From positions 133,412,694 through 133,476,693 of the forward strand of contig OY992540.1 in the NCBI GenBank assembly GCA_963921195.1: a stretch of DNA of 64,000 bases, given 5' to 3'. Under the pieces are notes generated by a model. The model saw only the letters and a list, made by a program, of their open reading frames with translations. It did no database searches and was not told the DNA's origin. Below are positions 32,765 to 43,800 of the stretch, in pieces (within the stretch, counting starts at the first letter, position 1; the number at the start of each line of letters is the position of its first letter). A program made the position numbers and the translations under genes. This stretch comes from Pegoplata infirma (Eukaryota; Arthropoda; Insecta; Diptera; Anthomyiidae).

Positions 32765-33354
32765 TCTCCGTCCTTAAACCGGATATCAAAAATCCATCGT
32801 GTGGATCTGTCCCATGGTCACTCCTATATGCATGGCAATTTTTATCTTTCTTAGTCATGAAGGGTTTTAAAATTAGATAAAATGTTAAAAAACACAATTT
32901 TTTCATTTAAATTTTTCCTTCGTATCGACGACCCTTTTCCCTTTTAATTCTACGTCCACAGTCCAAAAATTGTAAGTCTGACTACTTTAGAATATGCTCC
33001 AGTGTCAGGACAATATGCTTGCCAATTTTCGGCTTCGTAGGTCATTAGGGCTTTACAGCTAGTTAAATTAAAAAAAAATAAAAAATAAAACACAATATTG
33101 CCTTGCCCCTTTTTCCTCTCAACTATCCGTCTACATTTCAAAAATGTTAAATCGGACACTTTAGAATATGCTTTATAGTTAGGACTACATGTTAGGAATT
33201 TTGAGCTTCCTAATTCATTGGGGCGGGGCGGAGCTTAAAAATACTCTAAAATGTTAAAAAAAAAAAAATAATTTTGCCAAGGCCCCTTTTTCTCGTAATT
33301 CGCCGCCCACAGACTAAAAATCCTGCTTCGTAAGAATCTTTCCCTGGTGTTTTA

Positions 33355-34652
33355 AGGAGTGAGATCATAAAAATGTTAACACACATTTTTGCCTACAACT
33401 TTGGTGTAAAGCTTCCAAATTTTTTTTTTTTTCGGCAGTTTACATTTTAAAAATATGTCAGTTAATAAATTAATTTACATCATGAGTTTTAATTTGCAAT
33501 TTTTTACACAATGGACCATGAAAGAAAAGTGCGTTCAAAAATAATTAAATATTTTCAACAAAACCAAACATGGACATACAAAAAAATTGCCAAAGAAACT
33601 AATGTATGCCGCCAAACAGTTTCAAAAGTGGTAAAAAGGTATCTGGAACACCTAACAATTGAAAGGAAGCCGGGAACAGGAACAACGACTGGTTATCGTA
33701 ACATTGGTAAGGCACATAAAGTTAAAAGCATCCTTAAGAGAGCTCCTAACACATCTGGCAGAAAAACAGCTCGGTTAGCCCAATGCTCAGACTTTTTTGT
33801 ACGTAAAGTGAAACGTAAGGCGGGACTAAAGTCCTACAAAGTTCAAAAAGTTCCCGATTGAAACGCTTTTAAAAATTTGGAGGCCAAAACCAGAGCTAGA
33901 AAATTGAAATCAAATTTTATAAAAAAATACAACTGTTGTGTAATGGACGACGAAACTTATGTCCTGGCTGATTTTGCGCAGCTCCCTGGTCAAGAATTTT
34001 ATGTTTCCGATGTTCGAGGAAATGTTGCGGAAAAATTTCGGTCAAAAAAGCAAACGAAATTCCCCAAAAAATTCCTAGTATGGCAAGCCATATGTAGCTG
34101 CGGCCAAAGAAGCCAGTAATTTGTGACATCTGGCTCTATAAACAGCGAAATTTATATCAAGGAGTGTTTGCAGAAGAGACTTCTTCCGTTCTTGAGTCAG
34201 CACAATGTATCCACTTACTTTTGGCCCGATTTAGCATCTTGTCACTACAGCAAGAAAGCGCTGGAGTGGTATAATGATAATAATGTGGTTTTTGTACCAA
34301 GAGAGGCAAATCCACCAAACTGCCCGGAGCTCAGGCCAGTGGAGAGATATTGGGCTCTTGTTAAAAAAGAATTAAAGGGCACAAAAAAGGTCTCCCAGGA
34401 CATGCAAGATTTCAAACGTAGATGGACCACCTGCTCTAAAAAGGTGACAGAAACTACCATAAAAGCCTTAATGGGAGGGTTTCCGGAAAAAGTGGATAAC
34501 TTTGTTCGTAGTGGTTAGAGTTCCATGCGGTTTTTTTGTTATGATTTTGTATTAAATTTTATTTAATAAAAATTTGGTTTGAAGTCTTAAAATTCAGTAG
34601 TCTGTTTTTTATTTAACTTTATGTGTGTTAACATTTTTATGATCTCACTCCT
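33355..34652 (+). mobile_element. Tc1/mariner-superfamily element, DD37E type, 1.3 kb
   Basis: Perfect 31-bp inverted ends (33355-33385 and 34622-34652, starting AGGAGTGAGATCATAAAAAT) are flanked by TA (33353-33354, 34653-34654). It carries one transposase gene with two nonsense codons and no frameshift. The insertion site is a satellite unit: the paralogous unit near 35845 reads GCGTTTTATTATATGCATGG without interruption. Complete ends and only two point lesions suggest a fairly young insertion. Confidence 0.92.
33511..34518 (+). pseudogene. Tc1/mariner-type (DD37E) transposase with two in-frame stops
   Basis: A single 336-codon reading frame runs from the ATG at 33511 to the TAG at 34516, broken by TGA at 33859 and TAA at 34117. 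The N-terminal helix-turn-helix is seen around codons 20-45 (TYKKIAKETNVCRQTVSKVV). The catalytic triad is visible: Asp in MDDETYV (about codon 146), Asp in WPDLASCHY (about 240) and Glu in ELRPVERYWALVK (about 278). Exactly 37 residues lie between the second Asp and the Glu, which defines the DD37E group known from insects. Family size (about 330-345 aa) fits. It would bind the terminal repeats and cut and paste the element in the nucleus; as it stands it cannot be made full-length. Confidence 0.92.
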
Positions 34653-36002
34653 TACTATATACATGCCAATTTTAAGCTTTTAAGGGCGGATTACTCAACG
34701 AAAAGTTAGCTTCTAACTGCCGATTTAACGGAGCCTTATGTCAAAATTTGTATGAAAAAGTTAAATTTAACGAAGAGTTATTTTATAACGGAGACTGCTC
34801 CGTTATAAAATAACTCTTCGTTAAATCCAGCCTAACTCCATCAATGAGATTCAAAAGTGTTGGATACACAAAAAATAAGAGAAACACAAAAAAAATATAT
34901 ATACAGAAAATAGATGGAAATAAATTTGCCACGCCCCTTTGCCTTTCTTATTCTCCACCCATACACTGGATATCAAAAATCCAGATTCGTGTTGATCTTC
35001 CCCATGAAACCAACTTTGGGGGTCTTTAAATATTAAAACACCCAATTTTTGACTGCCTCATTTATCTTTTAATTCTCCGTCCACAGTCGAGAAATTTTAA
35101 ATCTGATTACTTCAGGATATTTTACATCGTATGGACTATTCGCTATGCATTTTCCGCTTCCTTTGAGGGCTTCAAAAGAAGTTAAAATGTTAAAAATCCC
35201 AATTTTGTGACTCCCCGTTTTCCTTTCAATTCTCCGCCCACAGTAGAAAAATTTAAAATTCGACTACTTCAGGAAATGCTTAATCGATAGGACTATATGC
35301 TAGGAAATTTTCAGCTTCCTAAGTCGTCAGAGGACTTTCAAATAAGCAAAAAATGTCAATTTTCATTTTCATAGGTCATTGGGGGTCTTCAAATTAGTTA
35401 AAATATTTAAAAACACAGTTTTGCCACGCCCCATTTTTCTCTTAATTCTCCTTCCACAGTCTAAAAAATTTAGATCCGATTACTTCAGGATATGCTTCAT
35501 TGTTAGAAAAAATGCTATGCAATTTTCCGCTTCCTAATTGTAAGTCATTTGGGGGCTTCAAAAGAAGTAAAAATGTTAAAAAATCCCAATTTTGCCACGC
35601 CACTTTTCTCCTCAATTCTCCGCCCACATTGCGAAAATTTTAAATCCGACTACTTGGGGATATGCGCTATCGTTAGGACTATATTCTAGGAAGTTTTCAG
35701 CTTCCTAAGTCATTAGGGGGCTTTAAATTAAGCAAAAATTTCAAAAAATTGAATTTTGTCACGCCCACTTTTCTGCTTATTTCTCCGCCCACAGGCAAAA
35801 AATCGAAAATCCGGCTACGTTAGGATCTGCCCTAGGCGTTTTATTATATGCATGGCAATTTTCAGCTTTGTAGCTCATCAGTGGGCTTCAAAAAGCTCTG
35901 GATAGACAAAAAAAGAGGAACACACAAATAGGGAAATTATATATATAGATTTTTTTTTAAAAAATTTATAAAACAAATTATTTACTTTTTGAATTTAACA
36001 TA

Positions 36003-37267
36003 TGGGTGAAATCAAAAAATGTCAACCAAACCATGTAATCGTGTAATATCTCATACATGGGTTAAAGTATTCGCATATTTTTTAATGTACAACGTCGTAA
36101 AGATTGCCGTTCTACATAACTAACAACAATCCGGATATTAGTTAGCTATTTTAAACAAGTTATTTTCATTTTTGTAGGCCAAATGTAAACTCCGTCGCCA
36201 GTAACAAGTTCAATTTTTAAACTTTAACCGGTTATATCTTAAAAACCAATAACCCAAGAGCTTAATAATTGACTACATTTTTAAAGAGGGAATGTTGACG
36301 TTCTTAAAAAATATTTTTATATAATCATAACTATCTCTTTTACCCACGCAAACACGGCTTCAATTGTGTAACGATTTTTCGACACTTTTTTAAGACATTA
36401 TGGAACCTGAAAATTTTGTTGTTTTTGACGTATTATATTTAGAAAAATAATAGGTTATTGCTCCATTTATTAAACGCGAGGCTATAAAGTATCATTTTGC
36501 ATCATTGGTTTCAAGTTTGGTCATTGCATATAAATTTCCCGGTATGAAAAGATAATTCATAAATGAAAAATCGAAAAATCCTGTAAACTCCGTCTCCACA
36601 TTTACAATAAAACTACTAAGCGTGTATCTGAAATATCGTGATATTTTGACGTATCTAGTTGACATCTAATGATTTTTTTTCGGAAACCAATTTCCGACAA
36701 ATAGTTTTCGAAAAAAAGGGCAAAAAGTGACGAAATGTAAACTCCGTCTCTGTAAACTCCGTCAACTTTTTTTTTTTTTTTCAGATAGCATTAAAAAACC
36801 TTATGTAGTTGTTAAAACCGACGCAAATATTAACACTAGTCATTCAAAAAAGTAAAAAACCTAATTTTAACAGAAATAATAATAAATTTATTTTACATTT
36901 CCTTCGAAAAATCCTATTAAAATAAAAAATAATTGTAAAATCTTTAATAACAAAAACCAGAAAAAAATCCTAATTACAAAAATTGTTAGAAATTACATAA
37001 ATAAATGTTTTAAATTACAATAAAATGTTTTCAAAGAAAATTCAAAAAATTTAATGTATTTTTCTAAGGTGAATGTAAACTCCGTCACCAAAAAAATCAT
37101 AAAATTGTCTATAAAATTTGTTTGAAACAATTTGTAGAAGAGATCTTTTAAAGTTATATTAGTAGTGATGTAACATATCGATTTTAATAAAAAAATTTAC
37201 CAAAAATTAAAATTTTTTGTTTGTACAATTTTGGCTCAAAAACACTGACATTTTTTGATTTCACCCA
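36003..37267. mobile_element. Noncoding TA-flanked element with repeated TGTAAACTCCGTC
   Basis: Perfect inverted ends TGGGTGAAATCAAAAAATGT plus CA (22 bp at each side), flanked by TA (36001-36002, 37268-37269). The 13-mer TGTAAACTCCGTC occurs five times in the same orientation, at 36184, 36582, 36736, 36751 and 37074. No ORF above 60 codons is present. The size and TA duplication suggest a Tc1/mariner-mobilised nonautonomous element (inference). Confidence 0.75.
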
Positions 37268-37271
37268 TATA

Positions 37272-38415
37272 CACTCAACAAAAAAAAAGTGGTTAAACGC
37301 CTGCACTGATAAAAAGACATAACTAAAATTAAGGAAAAAATGTCTTTGAGAATTTATCATAAATTTTCCTAAAATTTAGTTAAATTTAACTAAAAAATGA
37401 GAAATTTTCTTAACTATGAGGAAAAAAGTTTAGTTCATTTACTTATAATTAGTTAATAGTTTTCTTTAAATGAAGTTCTTTAATATAAGGAAACAAATTC
37501 TTACTGCCAAAGAAATTTTCCAAAAATCTAAGAAACGTATCTTTATTTTTAGTACATATTTCTTTAAAAACAATTTAGTTCAAGTTTAGTTAAAATTTAC
37601 TAAAAAAAAAAAACATCATCGTATTTCTCTTCTTTGAATTGAGGAAGTGTACTTCTTAGAATTTTGTTAATAACTTCTGAGAATTTAGTAAATAACTTCT
37701 TAGAATTTAGTTAAAAATTCAAAATGGCGATATCTCGAAAACTAAGCGAGATGGAGCGAAACGGATGAAATTTTCAAAAGAAAGACTATAAAGAAAAATA
37801 TGGAATAGCCTAGCTCTTCATATCTGTCGGGGTATCAATACTCTAATTTCGGATCTAAAATTTGAAATACCCGAGATTTTATATATGCACATATCTCGGC
37901 TAATACTGCCAACGCGAAATAAAGTCCAACGGTATTTTTGTAGCCCTTGACTCGTAGAACACTTCTGCGAAATAGCCGAAAGCCCTCTGATTAATAGTTT
38001 TTGAGTTATCCAGTTTTTAAGATTCTTAAGACCCTATCAGGCCCCTTATTACTGTATCTCAAAATCTAAGCACGGTGGAGCGAAACGGACAAAAGTTTTG
38101 GGTCAAAATCTATAGGGACCCTTAAAGTACCCAAGGGGTTTCGAGTTAACAGGGTCTGGACCCATTGGATCCGAACCCATGGGTCCAGGGTCTGGGTCTA
38201 ATCTAGTCCTAAAATGTGAATGAACTAAGGTGTAATATAATTTTTCCCATTTTCTAGTTAAAATTGGCTTAAAATTAAATAACTTTGTTTTCCTTATTTT
38301 TGGGAAAAGTATGAACTAAAACCAAGAAAAAAATCTTGGGAGCGAAATCATTCCCTCTTTTTCTCCAAATTTAGTTAATTTTAGTTTAGTTTTTAGTTCT
38401 CTATTTTTTTGAGTG
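37272..38415. mobile_element. CACTC-family element, subfamily 5, long copy
   Basis: CACTCAACAAAAAAAAAGTGG after TA (37270-37271) to TTTTTTTGAGTG. The base pair after it is TT instead of TA, so the right flank has mutated or the following LINE begins there. The terminal portions match 41995-42244. The middle (CATATCTCGGCTAATA, CCCTTGACTCG, GACCCATTGGATCCGAACCC) resembles subfamily 2 in reverse orientation. It abuts the previous element with only TATA between them. Confidence 0.7.
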
Positions 38416-38487
38416 TTCAATGATTTCTTTCGGCATTTTAACTAGAAACTTTGTTTTCTTGACGACAGCGTCGATGCCGCTGCAGAA

Positions 38488-40542
38488 ATGATAATAAATG
38501 TAATAATGCTTGTAATGAAATCGTTTATTCCCACGAAGCATATTTCGGCTAGACCAAAGCAGAAGTGTTGGTTTAACCAGACGTGCAGAATTGCAGTCAG
38601 ATCCAGAGAGGAAGCATTTAGTAATTGGCGTTTAAAAAAAAACTCCGTTACTGATCTGCTGCGCAAAAAGGCAAGAACCGAGTGTGCCAAAGTACTTAGG
38701 CGTGAAAAAGTTCTATACGAACAGCGTCTTCGTGCTAAAGTGCTTTCTGCTCCTCGGGGCAGTAAGACCTTTTGGTCATTCGTTAAAAGAGTTAGGAATA
38801 ATGCTAGTTCTACTATTCCAACACTTTTAAAGGACGATCAATCATTCACGGACCCGGTTGATAAAGCCAACCTGTTGGCTAAACTTTTTGCGGAAAATTC
38901 ATTCTTGCCGGAAGGCAATCAACCACTACCCGTGCTTGAAAGAATATCGAATACTATGCCTAAGATTTTCTTTCGAGCTCGAGCAGTCAAAAGGGTTCTT
39001 ACAGATCTTAACGTAAACAAGTCACCGGGGCCGGATGGCATTTCAGCACTGGTGCTGAAATAGTGCTCTTCGACGTTGGCGCGTCCATTGGCACACCTTT
39101 TTAGCTCTTCGTATCGTGCGGGAGTTTTTCCCTCGTGCTGGAAGGTGGCTAATGTACAGCCAATCCCTAAAAAGGGTGCGGCTTCAAACCCCGAAAATTA
39201 CCGCCCAATTGCAATATGTTCTACGCTTTCAAAGGTAATGGAATGCATGATTAATTTCCATCTTGTGAATTATTTGGAGTCCAATTCACTTCTCAACGAT
39301 CGACAGTATGGCTTTCGTGGTGGTCGTTCCACGGGAGACCTTTTAGCATTTCTTTCGGAATGTTGGAGTCGGTCCGTCCACCGATTTGGTGAGAGTAAAG
39401 TGGTTGCTCTTGATATTTCCAAGGCATTTGATCGTGTGTGGCACGAAGCACTCGTGTCAAAACTTATTGCTTTTGGTGTCGGCAATGACTTCTCTCGACT
39501 TATCTCGAGTTTTCTCAGAGATCGCACTATTCGTGTTGTTCTAGATGGGGTCTCTTCAGATGAGTTTCGGCTAAATTCGGGGGTACCGCAAGGTTCTGTT
39601 CTATCTCCTACTCTATTTCTTATATTTATTAATGACCTTCTTATTCAAACTTCCAACCCTATCTATTCTTTTGCAGATGACAGCAACATTTGTCATTCAT
39701 TTTCCTTTGATCGCAGGCCAAGCCTTATTGAGGTTGGAATCAGGCGGCAAAATATGAGTGACACACTAAATCATGACCTTTCTACAATCTCTGAGTGGGG
39801 TCTTGCAAATAAGGTAGATTTTAATGCACGCAAGACCCAATGTTGTATGTTAACCCACAGAACTGTGGATTTTACATTGTCATCTGTATCAATGGGTGGT
39901 GTAGATATTGAGAAATCGGACACTCTTGATGTTCTGGGCATGCGAATACAGTGCGATGTCCGATGGAATAAGCACGTTTTTCAAGTGTCGAAAGAAGCGT
40001 TCAAGTGTCTCGGTTTTTTGAAACGCTGTAAAAACTATTTTACTCCGTCCGATCTCCTCACTATTTACACCAGCTATATCCGACCGAAAATGGAATACAA
40101 CTCCCACATATGGGCAGAAGCTTCAGAGTCTATTCTGAGGCTTCTGGACCGTGTACAAAGGAGTGCGGTGAAGCTTATTAATGACAGTAGGGTATCCAAC
40201 TCTATTGATTCTTTAGAGCATCGTCGGAATGTGGGTTGTGTGACACTGTTCTATCGCTATTACCATGGGAGGTGTTCATCTGAGATAAGTGAACTTATTC
40301 CCGAAGCTCGGGTATTTGTTCGGAGTACTCGCTTGTCCAGTAGATCGCATCCATTTGTAATCGACTGTCCTTTGTTTCGCACAACGCATTATAGAGAAAA
40401 TTCGTTTTTCGGTCGTACAACCCGTATGTGGAATAAACTCCCCGCGGAGGTCTTCCCAGCCACTTTCAATATACAGAAGTTCAAATTAAATGTCCACAAA
40501 CACTACTCCCTCTTTCCTCCTTCCCACAACTTAATTTCCTGA
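38488..40542 (+). pseudogene. LINE reverse transcriptase (ORF2) with one in-frame stop
   Basis: The two open stretches 38488-39063 and 39076-40542 are in the same frame, separated only by a TAG at 39061. Visible motifs: a linker with PKQKCWFNQTC and FWSFVKRVR; fingers NKSPGPDGIS, WKVANVQPIPKKG and NPENYRPIAICSTLSKVME; motif A VALDISKAFDRVWH; motif B SGVPQGSVLSPTLF; motif C YSFADDSN; then the thumb and C-terminal YIRPKMEYNSHIW, SIDSLEHRRNVGC and TRMWNKLPAEVFP. All three catalytic Asp positions are intact. The protein would copy the element RNA at a nicked chromosomal target. Lacking the endonuclease and 5' end, it is dead. Clade is Jockey/CR1-like from motif style. Confidence 0.92.
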
Positions 40543-40550
40543 TCAACACA

Positions 40551-40589
40551 ATGCAGTGCATTAGTAGGGGGCATCCCCTGAGTGTTGGT
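40551..40589 (+). promoter_or_regulatory. LINE 3'-UTR hairpin pair
   Basis: ATGCAGTGCAT then GGGGCATCCCC and TGAGTGTTGG, conserved with 4747-4787 while loop bases differ. The arrangement is consistent with a selected RNA structure at the 3' end (inference). Confidence 0.5.
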
Positions 40590-40615
40590 TTAAATAAATA
40601 AATAAAAAAAAAAAA

Positions 40616-40984
40616 AAAACATTAAAAAATAATTGCAAACATTTTTTTTCTTGAAGAAATGGGACCTTTAAGTAGTAAAAAATCGCGAAATCGTAACTTC
40701 TTTAGCGATTTCTCCGTGTAAAGCCACTTTAAAAATTATGCTATGTTGGAAAACCTTCTGCTATAACTCCAAATGCCTCCCCTCGAAATTTTTCCATTTC
40801 TTATGTGGTATTTTTAAATCCATTTGCCGGATTCATTTCATTTTCATAAGAGGGTTAAGGAATAAATTATTTTAAAATGCTGACTACACAATGTAAAATG
40901 CTACGGTTACATCTACTATTCGTATAAAATACATTCAGTAAAATTAAGTGAAAATGTTGAGAAAAAAAATGAAACAAAGACAAA
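40616..40984. repeat. Dispersed low-copy repeat, no gene
   Basis: ATTGCAAACATTTTTTTTC, CGCGAA, AAGCCACTT, GGAAAACCTTCTGCTA and CCAAATGCCTCCCC are shared with 44035-44150 (GCAAACAATTTTTTTCGCG, AGCCACTTCAAAAAATTAT, GGAAAACCTCCTGCTAG). Function unknown. Confidence 0.5.
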
Positions 40985-41788
40985 TCCCAGCAGAAATAAA
41001 TCGAGATTTTGGCGACACAGCATCTGTTTATAGCATACCGTAGCGCATCCAAAGAGCGCTCTTAGGGATGCAGTAAAAGGAAGGGGAAAAATTTTTAATT
41101 TTTTTTTTAAGATTTTTTATATAAAACTTATAATGTGTTATTATTTTTTGGTAAAATTTCACACTTGCTTTCCTTTTTAATATTTTTAACACTTTTTAAA
41201 TAAAAAAACATGAGTTTTAGACAAAGACACATGATTTGACTGCATCATTATTGCGCATTAATCAGCGCTGCAAAGAGCGCTTCAATCATAGCATCTTTGA
41301 CCGCTGTTCCCAAAAAAAATCCCATAAAAAATGTGAAAATTAAAATTTCCGATATTTTTTGATGTTCACTTCCGATTTTTTTTTTTCATTTTGTTTCACA
41401 TAAATAAAGTTTTGTAAAGTAAAACGAATGAATTTTTTTGTTATATTTTTTTAAATTTAAGTTATTTGATTTCAACTTTGAATTTACAGCATCTTTATTC
41501 TGCTTAAATAAGCTCTACAAAGATACATGAATTCACTGCATCTTTAATCTGCTTAAATCAGCGCTAAAAAGATACATGAATTTACAGCATCTTTGTTCTG
41601 CTTAAATCAGCGCTCTAAAGACACGTGATTTCAGTGCATCTAAAGAGCGCTGTTTCTGTGTATCCAACTAGCGCTCTAAAGTGGGACATCGCCTTAGGGA
41701 ATCATGCATGAATTCAGCGCAATTGGATGCGCTCCTTTACGTTCCCCTTCCAAAAGCTGCTGAACGTTCAGCAAAATTTCTGCTGGGA
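40985..41788. mobile_element. Element with TCCCAGCAGAAAT ends
   Basis: TCCCAGCAGAAAT at the left and ATTTCTGCTGGGA at the right are perfect 13-bp inverted ends. No clear target duplication. Interior words with AGCGCT palindromes (CAAAGAGCGCT, TCAGCGCTCTAAAG) occur at both sides, and a 49-bp tandem repeat lies near the right end. Noncoding. Confidence 0.65.
41480..41660 (+). repeat. 49-bp tandem repeat, about 3.5 units
   Basis: Units start at 41480, 41529 and 41578, with a decayed fourth at 41627. Each has GCATCTTT, CTGCTTAAAT(C/A)AGC and (A)AAGA(T/C)AC, and units two and three carry AGCGCT. Confidence 0.8.
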
Positions 41789-41994
41789 TACTAACAATAT
41801 GACAGTTACTTTTTAAACTCACAATCATACACACCGACATGATGTCTTAAACAATTTAAAACATTTTCATTATTGCGATAGTGTTAGTGTCTTACTATCA
41901 TTTTACTCAACGTATTGTCTATCAGTTTTAGATTTTTTTTTATTTTAGCAAAAACAGCTCTTAACTTGTAAGGGGACAAACGGAACGAATCATA

Positions 41995-42244
41995 CACTCA
42001 AAAAAAAGCGAACTAAAAACTAGGAAAATTAACAAAATTTTGAGAAAAAGAGGGAATGATTTGGCTCCAAAGATTTTTTTTATTGGTTTTAGTTCATAAG
42101 GAAAACAAAGTTATTTAAAATTTACGCTCATAGTTAAGAAAATTTCTCATTTTTTAGTTAAATTTAACTAACTTTTAGGAAAATTTATTATAAATTTTCA
42201 AATACATTTTTTCTTAAATTTTAGTTATGTCTTTTTTTTCAGTG
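41995..42244. mobile_element. CACTC-family element, subfamily 5, short deletion derivative
   Basis: CACTCAAAAAAAAGCG at the left and CTTTTTTTTCAGTG at the right, TA on both sides (41993-41994, 42245-42246). It matches only the two terminal portions of 37272-38415, in reverse orientation (TTTAGTTAAATTTAACTAA-type core, ATAACTAAAAT). So it is an internally deleted relative. Confidence 0.75.
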
Positions 42245-42246
42245 TA

Positions 42247-43020
42247 CCCACTTACATAAATACTACAATGTTTGTGCTGTAGTATCTTTGTAAATGTATA
42301 TGTGATGCTATATGTGTATGTGCGTCCCTTTAATACAAATTTCTAACTGTGTCAATATGTTTGTAGAATGTCTGTCCGTCTGTCAGGAATAAATTTTTAC
42401 AAGAGTTTGAAATAAATGTAAGTCACACGCCAAATAAACAATATCGCTAGACATTAACGGCGTCTTGACTCTTTTTTTTTTTGCTTATTTTGTTGTTTAT
42501 GTTGTGTTTGTTGTTGTTATTGTAGACAAAGGCGAACAAGTCAATATTCTAAAATCTAAGCAACAAAATTGAAATGAATAATAACAAAAAAAAAAAAAAA
42601 CACACAAATTTAGGTCAATTCTATAAAGGATGGCGATAATAGAAACTATTACTACTACAAAAATCACTACAACATTTACAAACTGTTGTAGCAACTATTT
42701 ATAACCATAATGAAATGTTAACCATAAACGTGTAAAAGGGAGGAAAAATACAAAAAAGAGAGCAAATTTTACAGTGGTGATAAATTAAGTAGCATCGAAA
42801 CATAAAATCAGGACTTTTGCTAGGATTTTAAATTAAAAGTATCTAGATTCTAGAACCATTCAGTATATAGAAAACGATTCAAAGTAGAATTTTTTACCCT
42901 TTTCTTTCGATTAAAATCGAAATTTCCAAAAAGTACTTTTTCAGAATATTTTATTTTATTTTCTATAGCTAAAACTTATAGTTTTTGGGTCCATTATTTA
43001 TACCTAAGTATATTTTTTCC
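42247..43020. other. No gene seen; A+T-rich, with a GTAC-type repeat unit at the right
   Basis: 42247-42780 shows only simple-sequence stretches. From about 42780 it contains TCGAAATTTCCAAAAAGTAC and TATAGTTTTTGGGTCCATTA, a unit of the degenerate repeat that dominates 48.4-52.3 kb. Confidence 0.5.
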
Positions 43021-43022
43021 AA

Positions 43023-43205
43023 GGTTGGCAATCGAAACGAATAACGGTATCGATATCGGTATTGGTATCGTTTTTTTTATTTATTTCGGTATCGGTATCG
43101 GTTACGGTATTTGAGTTGAATCGGTTACGGTATTACCGATACCGAAACGTCAATACCGGTACGTACCGGTATTATCGAAAAAATGCTAAAAATATAAAAA
43201 AAACG
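43023..43205. mobile_element. Truncated hAT-type element (relative of 567-2103)
   Basis: AGGTTGGCAATCGAAACGAATAACGGTAT begins it, followed by GGTATCGGTATCGG runs and the palindrome ACCGGTACGTACCGGT. It is cut off at about 43205 where a dispersed repeat starts. Confidence 0.65.
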
Positions 43206-43214
43206 TATAAAAAC

Positions 43215-43800
43215 TTAAAAAAAAAATTTGTAAAAACAAGTAGAAAAGTTAAATTCGACTTGGACGAATCCAATACCCTCCACAATGCCCTTCTAAAGTG
43301 ATAGTTAATTTTCTAACGTGAATCAAATTAACAATTTTGATTAGAAATATTTTATTTTGAGTAAAAAACTTTTTTTAGTCTTTTTTTGAAAAAAAAAAAT
43401 AAATTGACAACATTTTTTTTGAGTGTAAATTTTTTTTCGATTGTAAGTTTTTTTTGTTTTAGTATAAAAATTTTTGTGAGTGACAAGAATATTTTGTAAA
43501 ATATTTTCGTGACTCATCAATTTTTTTAAAGCTGGTTTAACGGTTTTTTCAACAAGTGAATTTAAGGTGAAACCAATCTGAAATTCACGGTTTTCTTAAT
43601 AACTTTTGAACCACTGGACCGATTTGGCCGGTTGAAATTCAATACGAACCAGGCCAGGGGAACGGCAAATATATATGCCAAGCATCAGCATCCTCAGGAT
43701 TGCCTTTCGAAAGTAAGCGTGTTTTTTATCTCGAAAATTCACGAAAAACCGTTGCCGAAATTCAGTCTTTTGCTCATAAGTTTTGCTGGAAATTTTCCAA
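43215..43800 (-). repeat. Dispersed repeat, inverted copy
   Basis: Complement of 13200-13800: ACAAGTAGAAAAGTTAAATT, CCAATACCCTCCACAATG, ACCACTGGACCGATTTGGC, CCAGGCCAGGGGAACGGC and TTTTGCTCATAAGTT. Frames within (for example 43632-43862) are not considered coding. Confidence 0.65.

Larger units (their letters stand above)
32480..35930. repeat. Degenerate ~170-bp tandem (satellite-like) array, interrupted
   Basis: The word TTCTCCGCCCACAG or a variant recurs at about 32945, 33115, 33290, 34950, 35071, 35231, 35442, 35612 and 35782, mostly 160-175 bp apart. Each unit also has TTTTGCCACGCCCC, AATCCGACTACTT, AGGATATGC, ATTTTCAGCTTCCTAAGTCATT and GGGGGCTTCAAA. One unit near 35340 carries an internal duplication. 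The array is interrupted by a LINE tail (32529) and by a Tc1/mariner-like element (33355). Frames crossing the units are not coding. Confidence 0.75.
38417..40610 (+). mobile_element. Jockey-group non-LTR retrotransposon, 5'-truncated
   Basis: About 2.2 kb. The endonuclease domain is absent. It starts within the linker upstream of the reverse transcriptase, immediately after the CACTC-family element. It ends with the paired 3'-UTR hairpins, an (AAAT)n stretch and poly-A (about 40590-40615). It belongs to the same family as 4059-4800. No target duplication was identified. Confidence 0.85.

Noticed and set aside
33950..34129. Intron explanation for the two stops in the DD37E transposase
   Set aside because: The frame continues without shift on both sides and no residues are missing, so point nonsense changes are simpler.
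39270..39527. Minus-strand frame within the Jockey-group LINE
   Set aside because: Antisense shadow of the reverse transcriptase.
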